Source: Nitrosomonas ureae
Lineage (GTDB): Bacteria; Pseudomonadota; Gammaproteobacteria; Burkholderiales; Nitrosomonadaceae
Assembly: GCF_001455205.1 (NCBI RefSeq)
Contig: NZ_CP013341.1
Location: 3,100,001 to 3,164,000 of the forward strand
Direction of reading: 5' to 3'
DNA length: 64,000 bases
In this document: in pieces, positions 37,572 to 46,775 of the stretch
Position numbering within the stretch: the first letter of the stretch is position 1
How the letters are laid out: each line of letters begins with the position of its first letter
The notes under the pieces: model-generated
Seen by the model: the letters and a program-made list of their open reading frames with translations, nothing else
Database searches by the model: none
Told to the model about the DNA's origin: nothing
Program-made: the position numbers and the translations under genes

Positions 37572-39185
37572 ATGACATCATACCCACTGTTACTGAAACA
37601 ACTTTGGCATACACCACTAGCGAATGCAGCCAATCAGGAAATTGTTTATCGCGATCAATTACGCTTGAGTTACCGTCAGGTATATGATCGCATTGGACGG
37701 TTCGGTGCCGCATTGGCCGCATATGGTTTGCAGCAGAACGATGTAATTGCAGTTATGGATCATGATAGTCATCGCTATCTCGAATGCTATTTCGCGATAC
37801 CAATGTATGGTGCGACATTGATGACAGTCAATACTAAACTGACACCGACACAGATTGCCTATACCTTGAATCATTCCCGCGCCTCGATGTTGCTGCTGCA
37901 TGCGGATTTCATTCCGATTATCGAGAGTATTCATGCAGAATTGCCTGGAATACAAAAGTATATTGTCATGGCGGATAAAACAGCAGTACCACAAAGCATT
38001 TTGCAATTTGATAATGAATATGAATGCTGGCTGGCAGATCAAAAAGACGGCTTTAATTTTAGTGATTTTGATGAAAACACCCGGGCGACAACTTTCTATA
38101 CCACAGGAACGACTGGTGTGCCTAAAGGTGTTTATTACACGCACAGGCAATTAGTATTGCATACCCTAGCAGCAGGTATGGCCTTAACTGCACCGGCAGC
38201 ACAGCAACGTTTTCATTCCGAAGATGTTTATATGCCACTGACACCGATGTTTCATGTGCATGCCTGGGGCATTCCTTACATCGTTACATTGCTTGGTATA
38301 AAGCAAGTTTACCCAGGACGGTACGCACCCGATATGTTGCTGCGATTAATTCGTGAAGAACAGGTTACATGTTCGCACTGTGTACCAACCTTATTGAAAA
38401 TGATGCTGACCGCGGCACAAGCAGCCGGAGTGGATCTTCGCGGCTGGAAAGTCGTTATTGGTGGATCGGCATTGCCCCAGGTACTGGCCAGACAGGCATT
38501 GGAAATGGGGATCGATTGCTTTGCCGGGTATGGTTTATCCGAAACAGCACCTATACTTACGTTGGCGCAATTAAATGCTACTGCACAAGATCCGATGACA
38601 GATGATACATTGGCAAAATTATGCTGTGCCGGGCGTGCAATACCCTTGGTGGATCTGCAGATCGTCGATGAAGTAATGCAGTCACAAGCACATGATGGTC
38701 AAAGCAGCGGAGAGATTGTTGCACGCGCGCCGTGGTTAACGCACGGGTATCTCGATAATACTGAAGCCAGTGCGGCACTCTGGCGTGGCGATTATCTGCA
38801 TACACAGGATATCGGCACCATGGATTCCAATGGTTATCTGTACATTACTGATCGTCTGAAAGATGTCATTAAAGTCGCTGGTGAATGGGTATCATCACTG
38901 GAGTTGGAAAATGCCCTCACTCAAGTCATCGGTGTCAAGGAAGTGGCAGTTATCGGTGTTCCGGACAAGCGTTGGGGAGAATGTCCGTTGGCATTACTGA
39001 TCGTAGATAATAATCTGTTTAAAGAATCGGCTGCACAAGAACAGGTGCGTTTGTTTGTCGACCGCGGATCAATTCCAAAGCATGCGTTACTTACTCAATT
39101 CAAGCAAGTTGAAAATATCATTAAAACCAGTGTCGGTAAGATTGACAAGAAAGCTTTGCGCGCGGAATACGCTGTTGCACAATAA
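37572..39185 (+). CDS. Acyl-CoA synthetase / AMP-dependent ligase
   Basis: A 537-residue member of the ANL (acyl-adenylating) superfamily, close in layout to medium/long-chain fatty acid-CoA ligases (AlkK-like). The phosphate loop is TFYTTGTTGVPKG (about 178-190). The YGLSETAP motif, the TQDIGTMDSNGYLYITDR hinge region and a C-terminal catalytic Lys (KTSVGKIDKKAL) are present. No carrier-protein or condensation domain is attached, so it is not an NRPS. Its position between the peptide exporter unit and an acylase suggests it activates the fatty acid that primes a siderophore precursor; general fatty-acid activation is the alternative. Confidence 0.87.
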   Translation: MTSYPLLLKQLWHTPLANAANQEIVYRDQLRLSYRQVYDRIGRFGAALAAYGLQQNDVIAVMDHDSHRYLECYFAIPMYGATLMTVNTKLTPTQIAYTLNHSRASMLLLHADFIPIIESIHAELPGIQKYIVMADKTAVPQSILQFDNEYECWLADQKDGFNFSDFDENTRATTFYTTGTTGVPKGVYYTHRQLVLHTLAAGMALTAPAAQQRFHSEDVYMPLTPMFHVHAWGIPYIVTLLGIKQVYPGRYAPDMLLRLIREEQVTCSHCVPTLLKMMLTAAQAAGVDLRGWKVVIGGSALPQVLARQALEMGIDCFAGYGLSETAPILTLAQLNATAQDPMTDDTLAKLCCAGRAIPLVDLQIVDEVMQSQAHDGQSSGEIVARAPWLTHGYLDNTEASAALWRGDYLHTQDIGTMDSNGYLYITDRLKDVIKVAGEWVSSLELENALTQVIGVKEVAVIGVPDKRWGECPLALLIVDNNLFKESAAQEQVRLFVDRGSIPKHALLTQFKQVENIIKTSVGKIDKKALRAEYAVAQ

Positions 39186-39256
39186 ATCGCCAATGTTTTT
39201 ATGTCTTCGGTTGTTTTAACGGGACTTATTACATCGTCGGAATTGAGGAATCCAAC

Positions 39257-41482
39257 ATGAAAAACCGATTTCGGTTGTACTTATTACGGTACATCATGCT
39301 ACTGACCGCTCTACTTCTCGGTGCCTGTCAACCTGCTCAGCCACCTGCAAAGATTCATGATGGTGCGGAGATTTTGTGGGATACCTGGGGTATTCCGCAT
39401 ATTGTTGCCCGACAAGATAACGATGCCTTTTATGCTTTTGGCTGGGCACAAATGAGAAGTCATGCTGATTTACTGCTTAAACTTTATGCTATTGCACGCG
39501 GACGGGGCGCTGAATTTTTTGGCGAGAATTACCTGGCTGCTGACCGCTCCACCCGATTACTCGGCATTCCGAGTTTAGCCGAACAATGGCATGAGCAGCA
39601 AGATACTGATTTTAAGAGAAACCTGATAGCATTCTCTACCGGCATCAATGATTTCGCACGACAGCACCCTGAGTTAATTTCCGATACCGTAAAAGCCATA
39701 CTGCCGGTGACTCCACAAGATGTGATTGCCCATACCACGCGAGTAATGACCGTCTTTATTGCCGGCATATCGGAATGTGGCGCAGTGTTGCCTGGCTTTG
39801 ATTTTTCTGATCAACCGGCTGCTTCAAATGGTTGGGCACTGGGTGCTAATTATTCGGGCAGTGGAAATACCATGCTATTGGTTAATCCACATCTCGATTG
39901 GGGAGGATTGGAAACATTCTATGAAGCTCATATCGTGTTGCCACAGGTGAATCTTTATGGTGCGGCTTTAGTGGGTTCTCCGGTATTGCAAATTGCATTT
40001 AACGATTATCTGGGCTGGACGCACACTGTCAACCCCATGGATGGATGTGATCTTTATCATATGAAATTAACCGGTGATGTGCTTGATGATGGCTATTGGC
40101 TAGATGGAGTAAAGCAAAGCTTTTCTGTTACTACTGAAACTATTCAGATTCGTCAGTCGGATGATAATGTAGCAAGCGAAGCCTTCTTAATTCGAAGAGC
40201 TCGACAAGGACCGATAATTGAACATGCAGGACAAATCTTAGCGGTACGCTTGGCATTACTGGAAACACCGCTACTGGCCAATATGAACCGACAATGGTGG
40301 GAAATGGGGAATGCTGCTAATTTAGATGCATTTCAAAAAATTTTACAAGGCGGCCATTTACCTCTGTTCAATGTGATTTATGCGGATGTAGACAAACATA
40401 TAATGCTGTCCTTCAATGGTATTATTCCGGTTCGAAACTTTGGGGATACAGCTTTCTGGCGCAAACCCGTAACCGGGGATGATTCACGTCTGATCTGGAC
40501 GGAAACACACAGCTACCACAATCTGCCGAAATCAATCAATCCCGCATCAGGCTGGGTACAAAATAGCAATGGTGCACCCTGGTACATGACTATGCCTTTT
40601 CTCGACAAAAATAACTATCCCTCCAACCTTGCAGCGGATGTAACCAATAACCGTGAACTGCGGGGATTACAGATGCTGAATGCACATCAGCGCATGAGTT
40701 ATGCAGAATTGATTACTGCCAAGCATTCTACGCGCGCACTGGTAGCCGATCAATTGCTCGATGATCTGATGGCATCTGCACATACGAGTGGTGAGTCGTC
40801 ATTACAACAGGCCGCCGATGTGCTCAATCATTGGGATCGGCAGTATCTGGCGGAAAGCCGTGGCGCATTGCTTTTTAGCGTTTGGTTCGAAAAATGGGCT
40901 GAACGAACCATTACCAAAACTATCGAAGCTGACGCGAATTATGTGTTCCTCCCTGAGCAATTGCTTGGCGATCTTTTTTACGCACAACCATTTACTCCGT
41001 CAGAACCACTTATATCGCCTCGCGGCCTGGCTGACAAGTCATTGGCCGTATCGGCTTTGCGCGATGCCGTGGATGAACTACGAGCCAGTGCGAATGAGCT
41101 CGACATGCCGTGGGGGGATATTGCCCGCCTCCGTCGTAATGGGGTTGATTTGCCCGGTAATGGTTCTAGCACGGAACTAGGTGTTTTTCGTGAAATTGTT
41201 TATGAGAAGGATGAAGATGGTAAATTTAAATCCTCTTCTGGCGATAGTTATATTGCGATAGTTGAATTCTCACAACCTGTTCGCGCCCAAGTACTAACAG
41301 CTTATGGAAACGCCACTCAGGACAGCATTTTCGAAATGGGCGATCAATTGCAATTAACCGCAGACCAGAAACTGCGACCGGCTTGGCGCACACTGGAGGA
41401 GATTGAAGAAAATTTGGCAATGCACGAGCATTTAATCCCAAATTCTTCGATTAATCAAAATCGAGAGCCTGTTGCAAGATAA
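39257..41482 (+). CDS. Ntn-hydrolase penicillin/AHL acylase family lipoprotein (PvdQ-like)
   Basis: A 741-residue self-processing acylase precursor. A signal peptide ends in a lipobox LGAC (Cys24), so it is probably anchored to a membrane facing the periplasm. The alpha segment is about 30-189. The nucleophile at the processing site is Ser190 in SNGWALG, which becomes the N-terminus of the beta chain; the typical NPHLDWGG and HTVNPMDGCDLY blocks follow. Family members include PvdQ, which removes the fatty acid from pyoverdine precursors, and acyl-homoserine-lactone acylases. The neighbouring PvdE-like exporter, PvdA-like hydroxylase and acyl ligase favour the PvdQ role, which I infer. Confidence 0.88.
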   Translation: MKNRFRLYLLRYIMLLTALLLGACQPAQPPAKIHDGAEILWDTWGIPHIVARQDNDAFYAFGWAQMRSHADLLLKLYAIARGRGAEFFGENYLAADRSTRLLGIPSLAEQWHEQQDTDFKRNLIAFSTGINDFARQHPELISDTVKAILPVTPQDVIAHTTRVMTVFIAGISECGAVLPGFDFSDQPAASNGWALGANYSGSGNTMLLVNPHLDWGGLETFYEAHIVLPQVNLYGAALVGSPVLQIAFNDYLGWTHTVNPMDGCDLYHMKLTGDVLDDGYWLDGVKQSFSVTTETIQIRQSDDNVASEAFLIRRARQGPIIEHAGQILAVRLALLETPLLANMNRQWWEMGNAANLDAFQKILQGGHLPLFNVIYADVDKHIMLSFNGIIPVRNFGDTAFWRKPVTGDDSRLIWTETHSYHNLPKSINPASGWVQNSNGAPWYMTMPFLDKNNYPSNLAADVTNNRELRGLQMLNAHQRMSYAELITAKHSTRALVADQLLDDLMASAHTSGESSLQQAADVLNHWDRQYLAESRGALLFSVWFEKWAERTITKTIEADANYVFLPEQLLGDLFYAQPFTPSEPLISPRGLADKSLAVSALRDAVDELRASANELDMPWGDIARLRRNGVDLPGNGSSTELGVFREIVYEKDEDGKFKSSSGDSYIAIVEFSQPVRAQVLTAYGNATQDSIFEMGDQLQLTADQKLRPAWRTLEEIEENLAMHEHLIPNSSINQNREPVAR

Positions 41483-41659
41483 AAGAATTTATTCTGTGAG
41501 ATTTAACGTTAGTTATATAAAAAGGGATCAATCACAATATATTTAAGCTTGATTTGTATGATTAATTCCGAAAGGGTAAACTGCTAGGGGATTTTTGCTT
41601 GTTCTCATTCAAGGCAAAAATTTAATAAATTCTAAAAACTGTATAAAGGAGATTGTTTG

Positions 41660-42004
41660 ATGGGAAGTATTGTGAAATTATCTTTGGTGCTTGCGATTTC
41701 TTTTGTTTTCTCGTCTCAGGCAATTGCTTCCGGTAGTAACTTCAGCGCCTCGGGTGAAAGATTTGTAAGCGGAATAGCAAACGTGGCTACTGGGTGGGTA
41801 GAGCTGCCAAAGAATGTTGTGCTAACGGGACAAAAAGATGGTCCGATATATGGTATTACCGTTGGATTGGCAATGGGGCTCATGCATACGGTAGGTCGAA
41901 CACTTGTTGGAGCATTGGATGTGGCAACCTTCTGGATGCCATTAAAGCCTTCAGTAAATCCACCTTATATCTGGGAAGATTTTTCGAGAGAAACTTCTTA
42001 TTAA
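41660..42004 (+). CDS. Exosortase system-associated protein, TIGR04073 family
   Basis: A 114-residue secreted protein with an N-terminal signal peptide (cleavage after about SSQAIA) and a body matching the TIGR04073 pattern: FxxGxANVATGWVELPKN, then GxxxGLAMGLMHTVGRTLVGALDVATFW and PxxPPYIWED. The family is named for its co-occurrence with exosortase/EPS systems; its function is unknown. The ATG at 41660 has AAGGAG 8 bases upstream; a TTG directly before it is not needed. No exosortase or PEP-CTERM gene is nearby. Confidence 0.8.
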   Translation: MGSIVKLSLVLAISFVFSSQAIASGSNFSASGERFVSGIANVATGWVELPKNVVLTGQKDGPIYGITVGLAMGLMHTVGRTLVGALDVATFWMPLKPSVNPPYIWEDFSRETSY

Positions 42005-42180
42005 TTTTTATTTTGCAGTGCAACTAATTTCATAAGAGATATTATTAATGCAGGAAAGGAAATGCTTCTTTTTAACTGTATTTGAGAATTGCGAATATTT
42101 TTTGTGTGATATCGATTGTGTCATACTTAAATAATAACCGCGGAAGCCCAGCATAATAAATAATAAGTTGTATAAAAATA

Positions 42181-42207
42181 AAACGCCATGCGATTCGCAT
42201 GGCGTTT
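42181..42207. terminator. Bidirectional hairpin terminator
   Basis: A 13-bp perfect inverted repeat, AAACGCCATGCGA / TCGCATGGCGTTT, around a single T, with A-run and T-run on opposite sides. It lies between the convergent TIGR04073 gene (+) and htpX (-), 15 bases beyond the htpX stop, so it can end transcription from both sides. Confidence 0.85.
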
Positions 42208-42221
42208 CTTATCATCAAATG

Positions 42222-43115
42222 TCAAAATCCAGCATGTTGTTGCGCTTCAAGTGCCGCGATTCTTTCTTCCAACGGGGGATGCGACATAAATAGCCTCGTT
42301 AATCCATTATTGCTTCCGGAAATACCAAAAGCAGCTAACTGATCAGGTAAGTGGGCCTGCCCCTGCGCTAGTTGTAATCGTCGAAGTGCAGCAATCATTT
42401 TTCCTTTACCTGCCAGACTTGCCCCACCTGCATCGGCACGAAACTCGCGTTGACGGCTAAACCACATGACAATGATACTAGCCAGAACACCCAGAACAAT
42501 TTCAGCGATAATGGCGGTAACCCAGAAAGCAGGTCCGTGGCCTTCTTGAGTTTTGAATACGACACGATCTATCGTATGTCCAATGACGCGTGATAGAAAG
42601 ATTACAAATGTGTTGACGACACCTTGTATTAGCGCCAATGTGACCATATCACCATTTGCGATATGACTGACCTCGTGGGCCAGTACCGCTTCCGCTTCAT
42701 CCTGACTCATAGTATTTAATAATCCAGTACTCACAGCAACCAGTGCGGCATCTTTTGACATTCCCGTGGCAAAAGCATTGACATCCGGAGCCTCATAAAT
42801 GGCTACCTCTGGCATACCAATACCCACAATCTGTGCCTGCCGCTGCACGGTGGATACTAGCCAGTGCTCTTGGGCGTTTCTCGGCATTTCAATGACTTGC
42901 GCACCAGTAAAACGTTTAGCTGTCCATTTTGACATCGCTAGCGACATGAAGGAGCCGCCAAATCCGAATACAGCTGCAAACAATAATACTGAATTAATAT
43001 CCAGCCCAGTACCCTGTTCATCCAAAATTCTTTCGAATCCCAACAGTCGTAAGGTAATGCTAAGAACAACAATGATAGCCAGGTTAGTCATTAAAAAAAG
43101 AAAAATTCTTTTCAT
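42222..43115 (-). CDS. htpX: Membrane zinc metalloprotease HtpX
   Basis: HtpX degrades misfolded membrane proteins at the inner membrane. The 297-residue protein has N-terminal membrane helices, the zinc motif HEVSH within VLAHEVSHIANGD, a further pair of hydrophobic segments and a third metal ligand region in REFRADAGGA. I use the ATG at 43115 (MKRIFLF), with GGAG about 6 bases upstream; a GTG at 43127 would add four residues but overlaps that ribosome site. Confidence 0.95.
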   Translation of the reverse strand: MKRIFLFLMTNLAIIVVLSITLRLLGFERILDEQGTGLDINSVLLFAAVFGFGGSFMSLAMSKWTAKRFTGAQVIEMPRNAQEHWLVSTVQRQAQIVGIGMPEVAIYEAPDVNAFATGMSKDAALVAVSTGLLNTMSQDEAEAVLAHEVSHIANGDMVTLALIQGVVNTFVIFLSRVIGHTIDRVVFKTQEGHGPAFWVTAIIAEIVLGVLASIIVMWFSRQREFRADAGGASLAGKGKMIAALRRLQLAQGQAHLPDQLAAFGISGSNNGLTRLFMSHPPLEERIAALEAQQHAGF

Positions 43116-43282
43116 TTTTTGCTCCACAATGAGATTTAGTTTGACAGAAGTAATATGTCAATTATTTGCCCTTTTTCAAGCAAAATTTATTTAAGCTGAA
43201 GCTAGATTGGATAATTGATAAGCATCTGAATAACGATCATTTAATTATTGAGAGCTCAAATCGCTCAAGAATTCGGGCAGAT

Positions 43283-43591
43283 TTATGGCGCGATATCTGG
43301 TTGGGAAGTTTGAGGTTGTGCGCTTCTGACAATCTGAAAAAGTACTTCCCCTTCCTTGATCATGCCCAAATCGCTTCGAGCGCGTTCTTCAATTGCTTCA
43401 AGTCCCTGTTTTAAATCATTGACTTCGGCTTCTAACTTGTTATTGCGCGCTTGCAACTGTAAATTATTTTTACGTGCCGCAACAACTTCTTGATCTACCT
43501 GTAGAACTCTTAACCAGCTGGCTTTACCAACCCACAATGAATATTGCATTGCGAAGACTAACATCAACAGTATGAAACTCAAGGGCTTCAT
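43283..43591 (-). CDS. ftsB: Cell division protein FtsB
   Basis: A 102-residue bitopic protein: short cytoplasmic N-terminus, one membrane helix (about 4-20), then a periplasmic leucine-zipper-like coiled coil (about 30-70) with the DLKQGLEAIEERARSDLGMI motif of FtsB/DivIC. It forms the FtsQLB division complex. Its ATG shares one base with the eno stop (TAATG), the usual eno-ftsB coupling in proteobacteria. Confidence 0.92.
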   Translation of the reverse strand: MKPLSFILLMLVFAMQYSLWVGKASWLRVLQVDQEVVAARKNNLQLQARNNKLEAEVNDLKQGLEAIEERARSDLGMIKEGEVLFQIVRSAQPQTSQPDIAP

Positions 43592-44874
43592 TATTTAAGT
43601 TGATAAAACGCGCTCCGGCCGGCATATTTTACTGTATCTCCTAAATTTTCTTCAATTCGTAATAATTGATTGTATTTAGCAAGACGGTCGGATCTAGATA
43701 GTGAGCCAGTTTTGATTTGCAATGCATTGGCCGCTACTGCGATGTCGGCGATGGTGGTGTCCTCGGTTTCTCCTGAACGATGTGAGATGACTGCGGTGTA
43801 ACCAGCACATTTAGCCATCTCAATGGCTGCGAATGTTTCTGTTAATGTGCCAATCTGATTTACCTTGATTAAGATAGAATTAGCAATGCCTTGCTTGATC
43901 CCTTCCCGTAAAATTCTTGCATTGGTGACAAAGATATCATCGCCGACCAATTGAATTGAATCACCCAATTTTTGAGTTAATAATTTCCACCCATCCCAAT
44001 CATGCTCGCTCATACCGTCTTCGATACTGATAATGGGATATTTATCCACCCACGATAATAAATAATCGACGAATTGAGCTGATGTCAGATGCAAGTTATC
44101 AGAAGATAAATGGTATTTACCATCATGAAAAAATTCAGAGCTAGCGCAATCAATACCAATCGCAATATCTTTTCCAGGTTGATAGCCTGCTTGATCAATA
44201 GCTTCTACGATTAATTGCAAAGCTGCTTCATTGTTTTCCAAGTTAGGTGCAAACCCGCCTTCATCGCCCACTGTAGTAGGCATATTTTTGTTATTAATAA
44301 GCTTCTTGAGCGTACCAAAAACTTCGGCACCGCAACGAATGGCATCATGAAAATTTGAGATTCCCAACGGCACAATCATAAATTCTTGCATATCGATATT
44401 ATTATTGGCATGTGCGCCGCCATTAATTAAGTTCATCAACGGAACGGGCATTGACATTGACGCAGCACCACCCAGATAACGATATAGCGGCAAACCTGAT
44501 TCCTCGGCGGCTGCTTTGGCAACCGCCAGCGATACTGCCAGAATTGCGTTGGCACCAAGTCTGGATTTGTTTTCGGATCCGTCTAAATCAATTACAGTTT
44601 GATCAATGAAACTTTGATCAGTAGCATCTAAACCCAATAACGCTTCAGAGATTTCGGTGTTAACATTTTTCACCGCCTTAAGAACACCTTTTCCTGAATA
44701 GCGTTGTGCATCACCATCACGCAGCTCCATTGCTTCTTTGGTTCCAACAGATGCACCAGAGGGAACTGAGGCACGGCCAAAAACTCCCGATTCCAGCGTT
44801 ACATCTGCTTCAATAGTTGGATTACCGCGAGAATCCAGAATCTCACGGGCGATGACCTCTACAATTGCACTCAT
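43591..44874 (-). CDS. eno: Enolase
   Basis: Glycolytic enzyme converting 2-phosphoglycerate to phosphoenolpyruvate, 427 residues. Visible landmarks are the N-terminal ILDSRGNPT, NGGAHANNNIDMQEFMI, the metal ligand region SIEDGMSEHDWDGW, GDDIFVTN, and the catalytic loop ending ISHRSGETEDTTIAD. It is coupled to ftsB downstream and follows pyrG by about 137 bases; no kdsA lies between them. Confidence 0.97.
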   Translation of the reverse strand: MSAIVEVIAREILDSRGNPTIEADVTLESGVFGRASVPSGASVGTKEAMELRDGDAQRYSGKGVLKAVKNVNTEISEALLGLDATDQSFIDQTVIDLDGSENKSRLGANAILAVSLAVAKAAAEESGLPLYRYLGGAASMSMPVPLMNLINGGAHANNNIDMQEFMIVPLGISNFHDAIRCGAEVFGTLKKLINNKNMPTTVGDEGGFAPNLENNEAALQLIVEAIDQAGYQPGKDIAIGIDCASSEFFHDGKYHLSSDNLHLTSAQFVDYLLSWVDKYPIISIEDGMSEHDWDGWKLLTQKLGDSIQLVGDDIFVTNARILREGIKQGIANSILIKVNQIGTLTETFAAIEMAKCAGYTAVISHRSGETEDTTIADIAVAANALQIKTGSLSRSDRLAKYNQLLRIEENLGDTVKYAGRSAFYQLK

Positions 44875-45011
44875 GCTACATTTTTCCTGTTATTTACGTT
44901 TACTGTTATTAATTAATTGATGGCGATTTTGTGAGTACTACAACCACAATGATGTATCGATAATACCGATTATCCTTTTTTGTTTCTTGGCTCTAAGTTT
45001 TTTATGCTCCG

Positions 45012-46688
45012 TCAGTTGTTACGTAATGCATGAATTTTTTCATCTCCGGAGAGTTGATGTTTGCTGGCAAAATTTATTGCTGCTTGAACATAGGATTTGA
45101 ATAATGCATGCCCTAACCGTGGTGTGGAAGTAAATTCCGGATGAAATTGACACCCCAAGAACCAAGGATGCTCAGCATCAGAAAGCTCTATCATTTCACA
45201 TAGATTCTCTTCCTTGGAAAAGCCGCTGATGCAAAGCCCTGCTTTTTCTAATCTAGGAATATAGAGATTATTAACTTCATACCGATGGCGATGACGCTCG
45301 ATAATGGTATCTTTACCATAGGTCTTCCAGGCAAGAGTATCTTTCTTCAAAATACATTCCTGTCCACCCAACCGCATACTCCCACCAATATCGGAATTTT
45401 CATCGCGTATTTCAATTTGGCCATCCCGAGTCCGCCATTCGGTAATCAATCCGATAACCGGGAACGGTGTATCGGGATTGAATTCAGTACTGTGGGCACC
45501 TTTCATGCCGGTTTTGTTACGTGCGTATTCAACTACAGCCAGTTGCATACCTAAACAAATGCCGAGGTACGGTATGCGATTGATTCGGGCAAAGTTGATG
45601 GCCATTATTTTACCTTCGACACCACGTTTGCCAAATCCGCCGGGAACCAGGATTGCATCCATTTCAATCAACCCACTGGTACCTTCTGTTTCAATATTTT
45701 CAGAATCAATGTAATTGATGTTAATCCGGCTGTGAGTATGGATGCCGGCATGAATTAAAGCCTCTGACAATGATTTATAAGACTCGGTTAAATCAACGTA
45801 CTTACCCACAATGGCGATAGTAACCGTATGTTTGGGGTGCTCGAGCGCATATACTAGTTTGTTCCAGACACCCAAATCAGCAGGTTTTGCCAGAATGTTC
45901 AATTTATGACAGATAATTTCATCCAACATCTGTGCATGCAGTAACCCTGGAATTTTATAGATGCTATCCACATCGATGGCGGATATAACGGCTTCTTCCC
46001 GAACGTTGGTAAAAAGTGCTATTTTCCGGCGCTCATCTTCGGGCAGTTCACGGTCTGAACGGCATAGCAAAACATCCGGTTGAATCCCAATTTCACGTAA
46101 TTCCTTGACCGAATGTTGAGTTGGCTTGGTTTTCAGTTCACCGGCCGAACCGATATAAGGCAATAAGGTGAGATGGATGAAACAGGTGTCCATGCGCGAA
46201 TTTTGTACTGCCATTTGCCTGATAGCTTCCAGAAACGGAAGCGATTCAATATCGCCGACCGTACCGCCAATTTCAATAATCGCAATTTGCGCATCGCCTA
46301 CGCCAGCTTGAATATAGCGCTTAATTTCATCGGTAATATGGGGAATAACCTGAACAGTACCTCCAAGATAATCACCACGTCGTTCCTTGCGAATAACACT
46401 TTCGTAGATTTGACCGGTAGTAAAGTTATTATGTCGAGTCATACGGGTAGTGATGAAACGCTCATAATGCCCCAGATCAAGATCTGTTTCGGCGCCATCC
46501 TCAGTTACAAATACTTCGCCATGCTGAAACGGACTCATGGTACCCGGGTCCACATTAATATAAGGATCCAGCTTAAGCATAGTCACTTTAAGTCCACGCG
46601 ACTCAAGCAGTGCGGCAAGAGATGCAGCTGCAATTCCTTTACCCAGCGAAGAAACAACACCGCCTGTCACAAAGACATACTTAGTCAT
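45012..46688 (-). CDS. pyrG: CTP synthase
   Basis: PyrG makes CTP from UTP, ATP and glutamine. The 558-residue protein has the N-terminal synthetase domain (GGVVSSLGKGIAAASLA, the P-loop) and a C-terminal class I glutaminase with the catalytic Cys in LGICLGMQLAV and His/Glu in QFHPEFTS. Length and all key residues are normal. It heads the pyrG-eno-ftsB group. Confidence 0.97.
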   Translation of the reverse strand: MTKYVFVTGGVVSSLGKGIAAASLAALLESRGLKVTMLKLDPYINVDPGTMSPFQHGEVFVTEDGAETDLDLGHYERFITTRMTRHNNFTTGQIYESVIRKERRGDYLGGTVQVIPHITDEIKRYIQAGVGDAQIAIIEIGGTVGDIESLPFLEAIRQMAVQNSRMDTCFIHLTLLPYIGSAGELKTKPTQHSVKELREIGIQPDVLLCRSDRELPEDERRKIALFTNVREEAVISAIDVDSIYKIPGLLHAQMLDEIICHKLNILAKPADLGVWNKLVYALEHPKHTVTIAIVGKYVDLTESYKSLSEALIHAGIHTHSRININYIDSENIETEGTSGLIEMDAILVPGGFGKRGVEGKIMAINFARINRIPYLGICLGMQLAVVEYARNKTGMKGAHSTEFNPDTPFPVIGLITEWRTRDGQIEIRDENSDIGGSMRLGGQECILKKDTLAWKTYGKDTIIERHRHRYEVNNLYIPRLEKAGLCISGFSKEENLCEMIELSDAEHPWFLGCQFHPEFTSTPRLGHALFKSYVQAAINFASKHQLSGDEKIHALRNN

Positions 46689-46775
46689 GAGTGGTTATCG
46701 CAATTTGAATAATTCATTGGAACAATAAGATGGTGTTTTTATGTCGTTTGAATGGACAATTTGATTCTGAATTTA

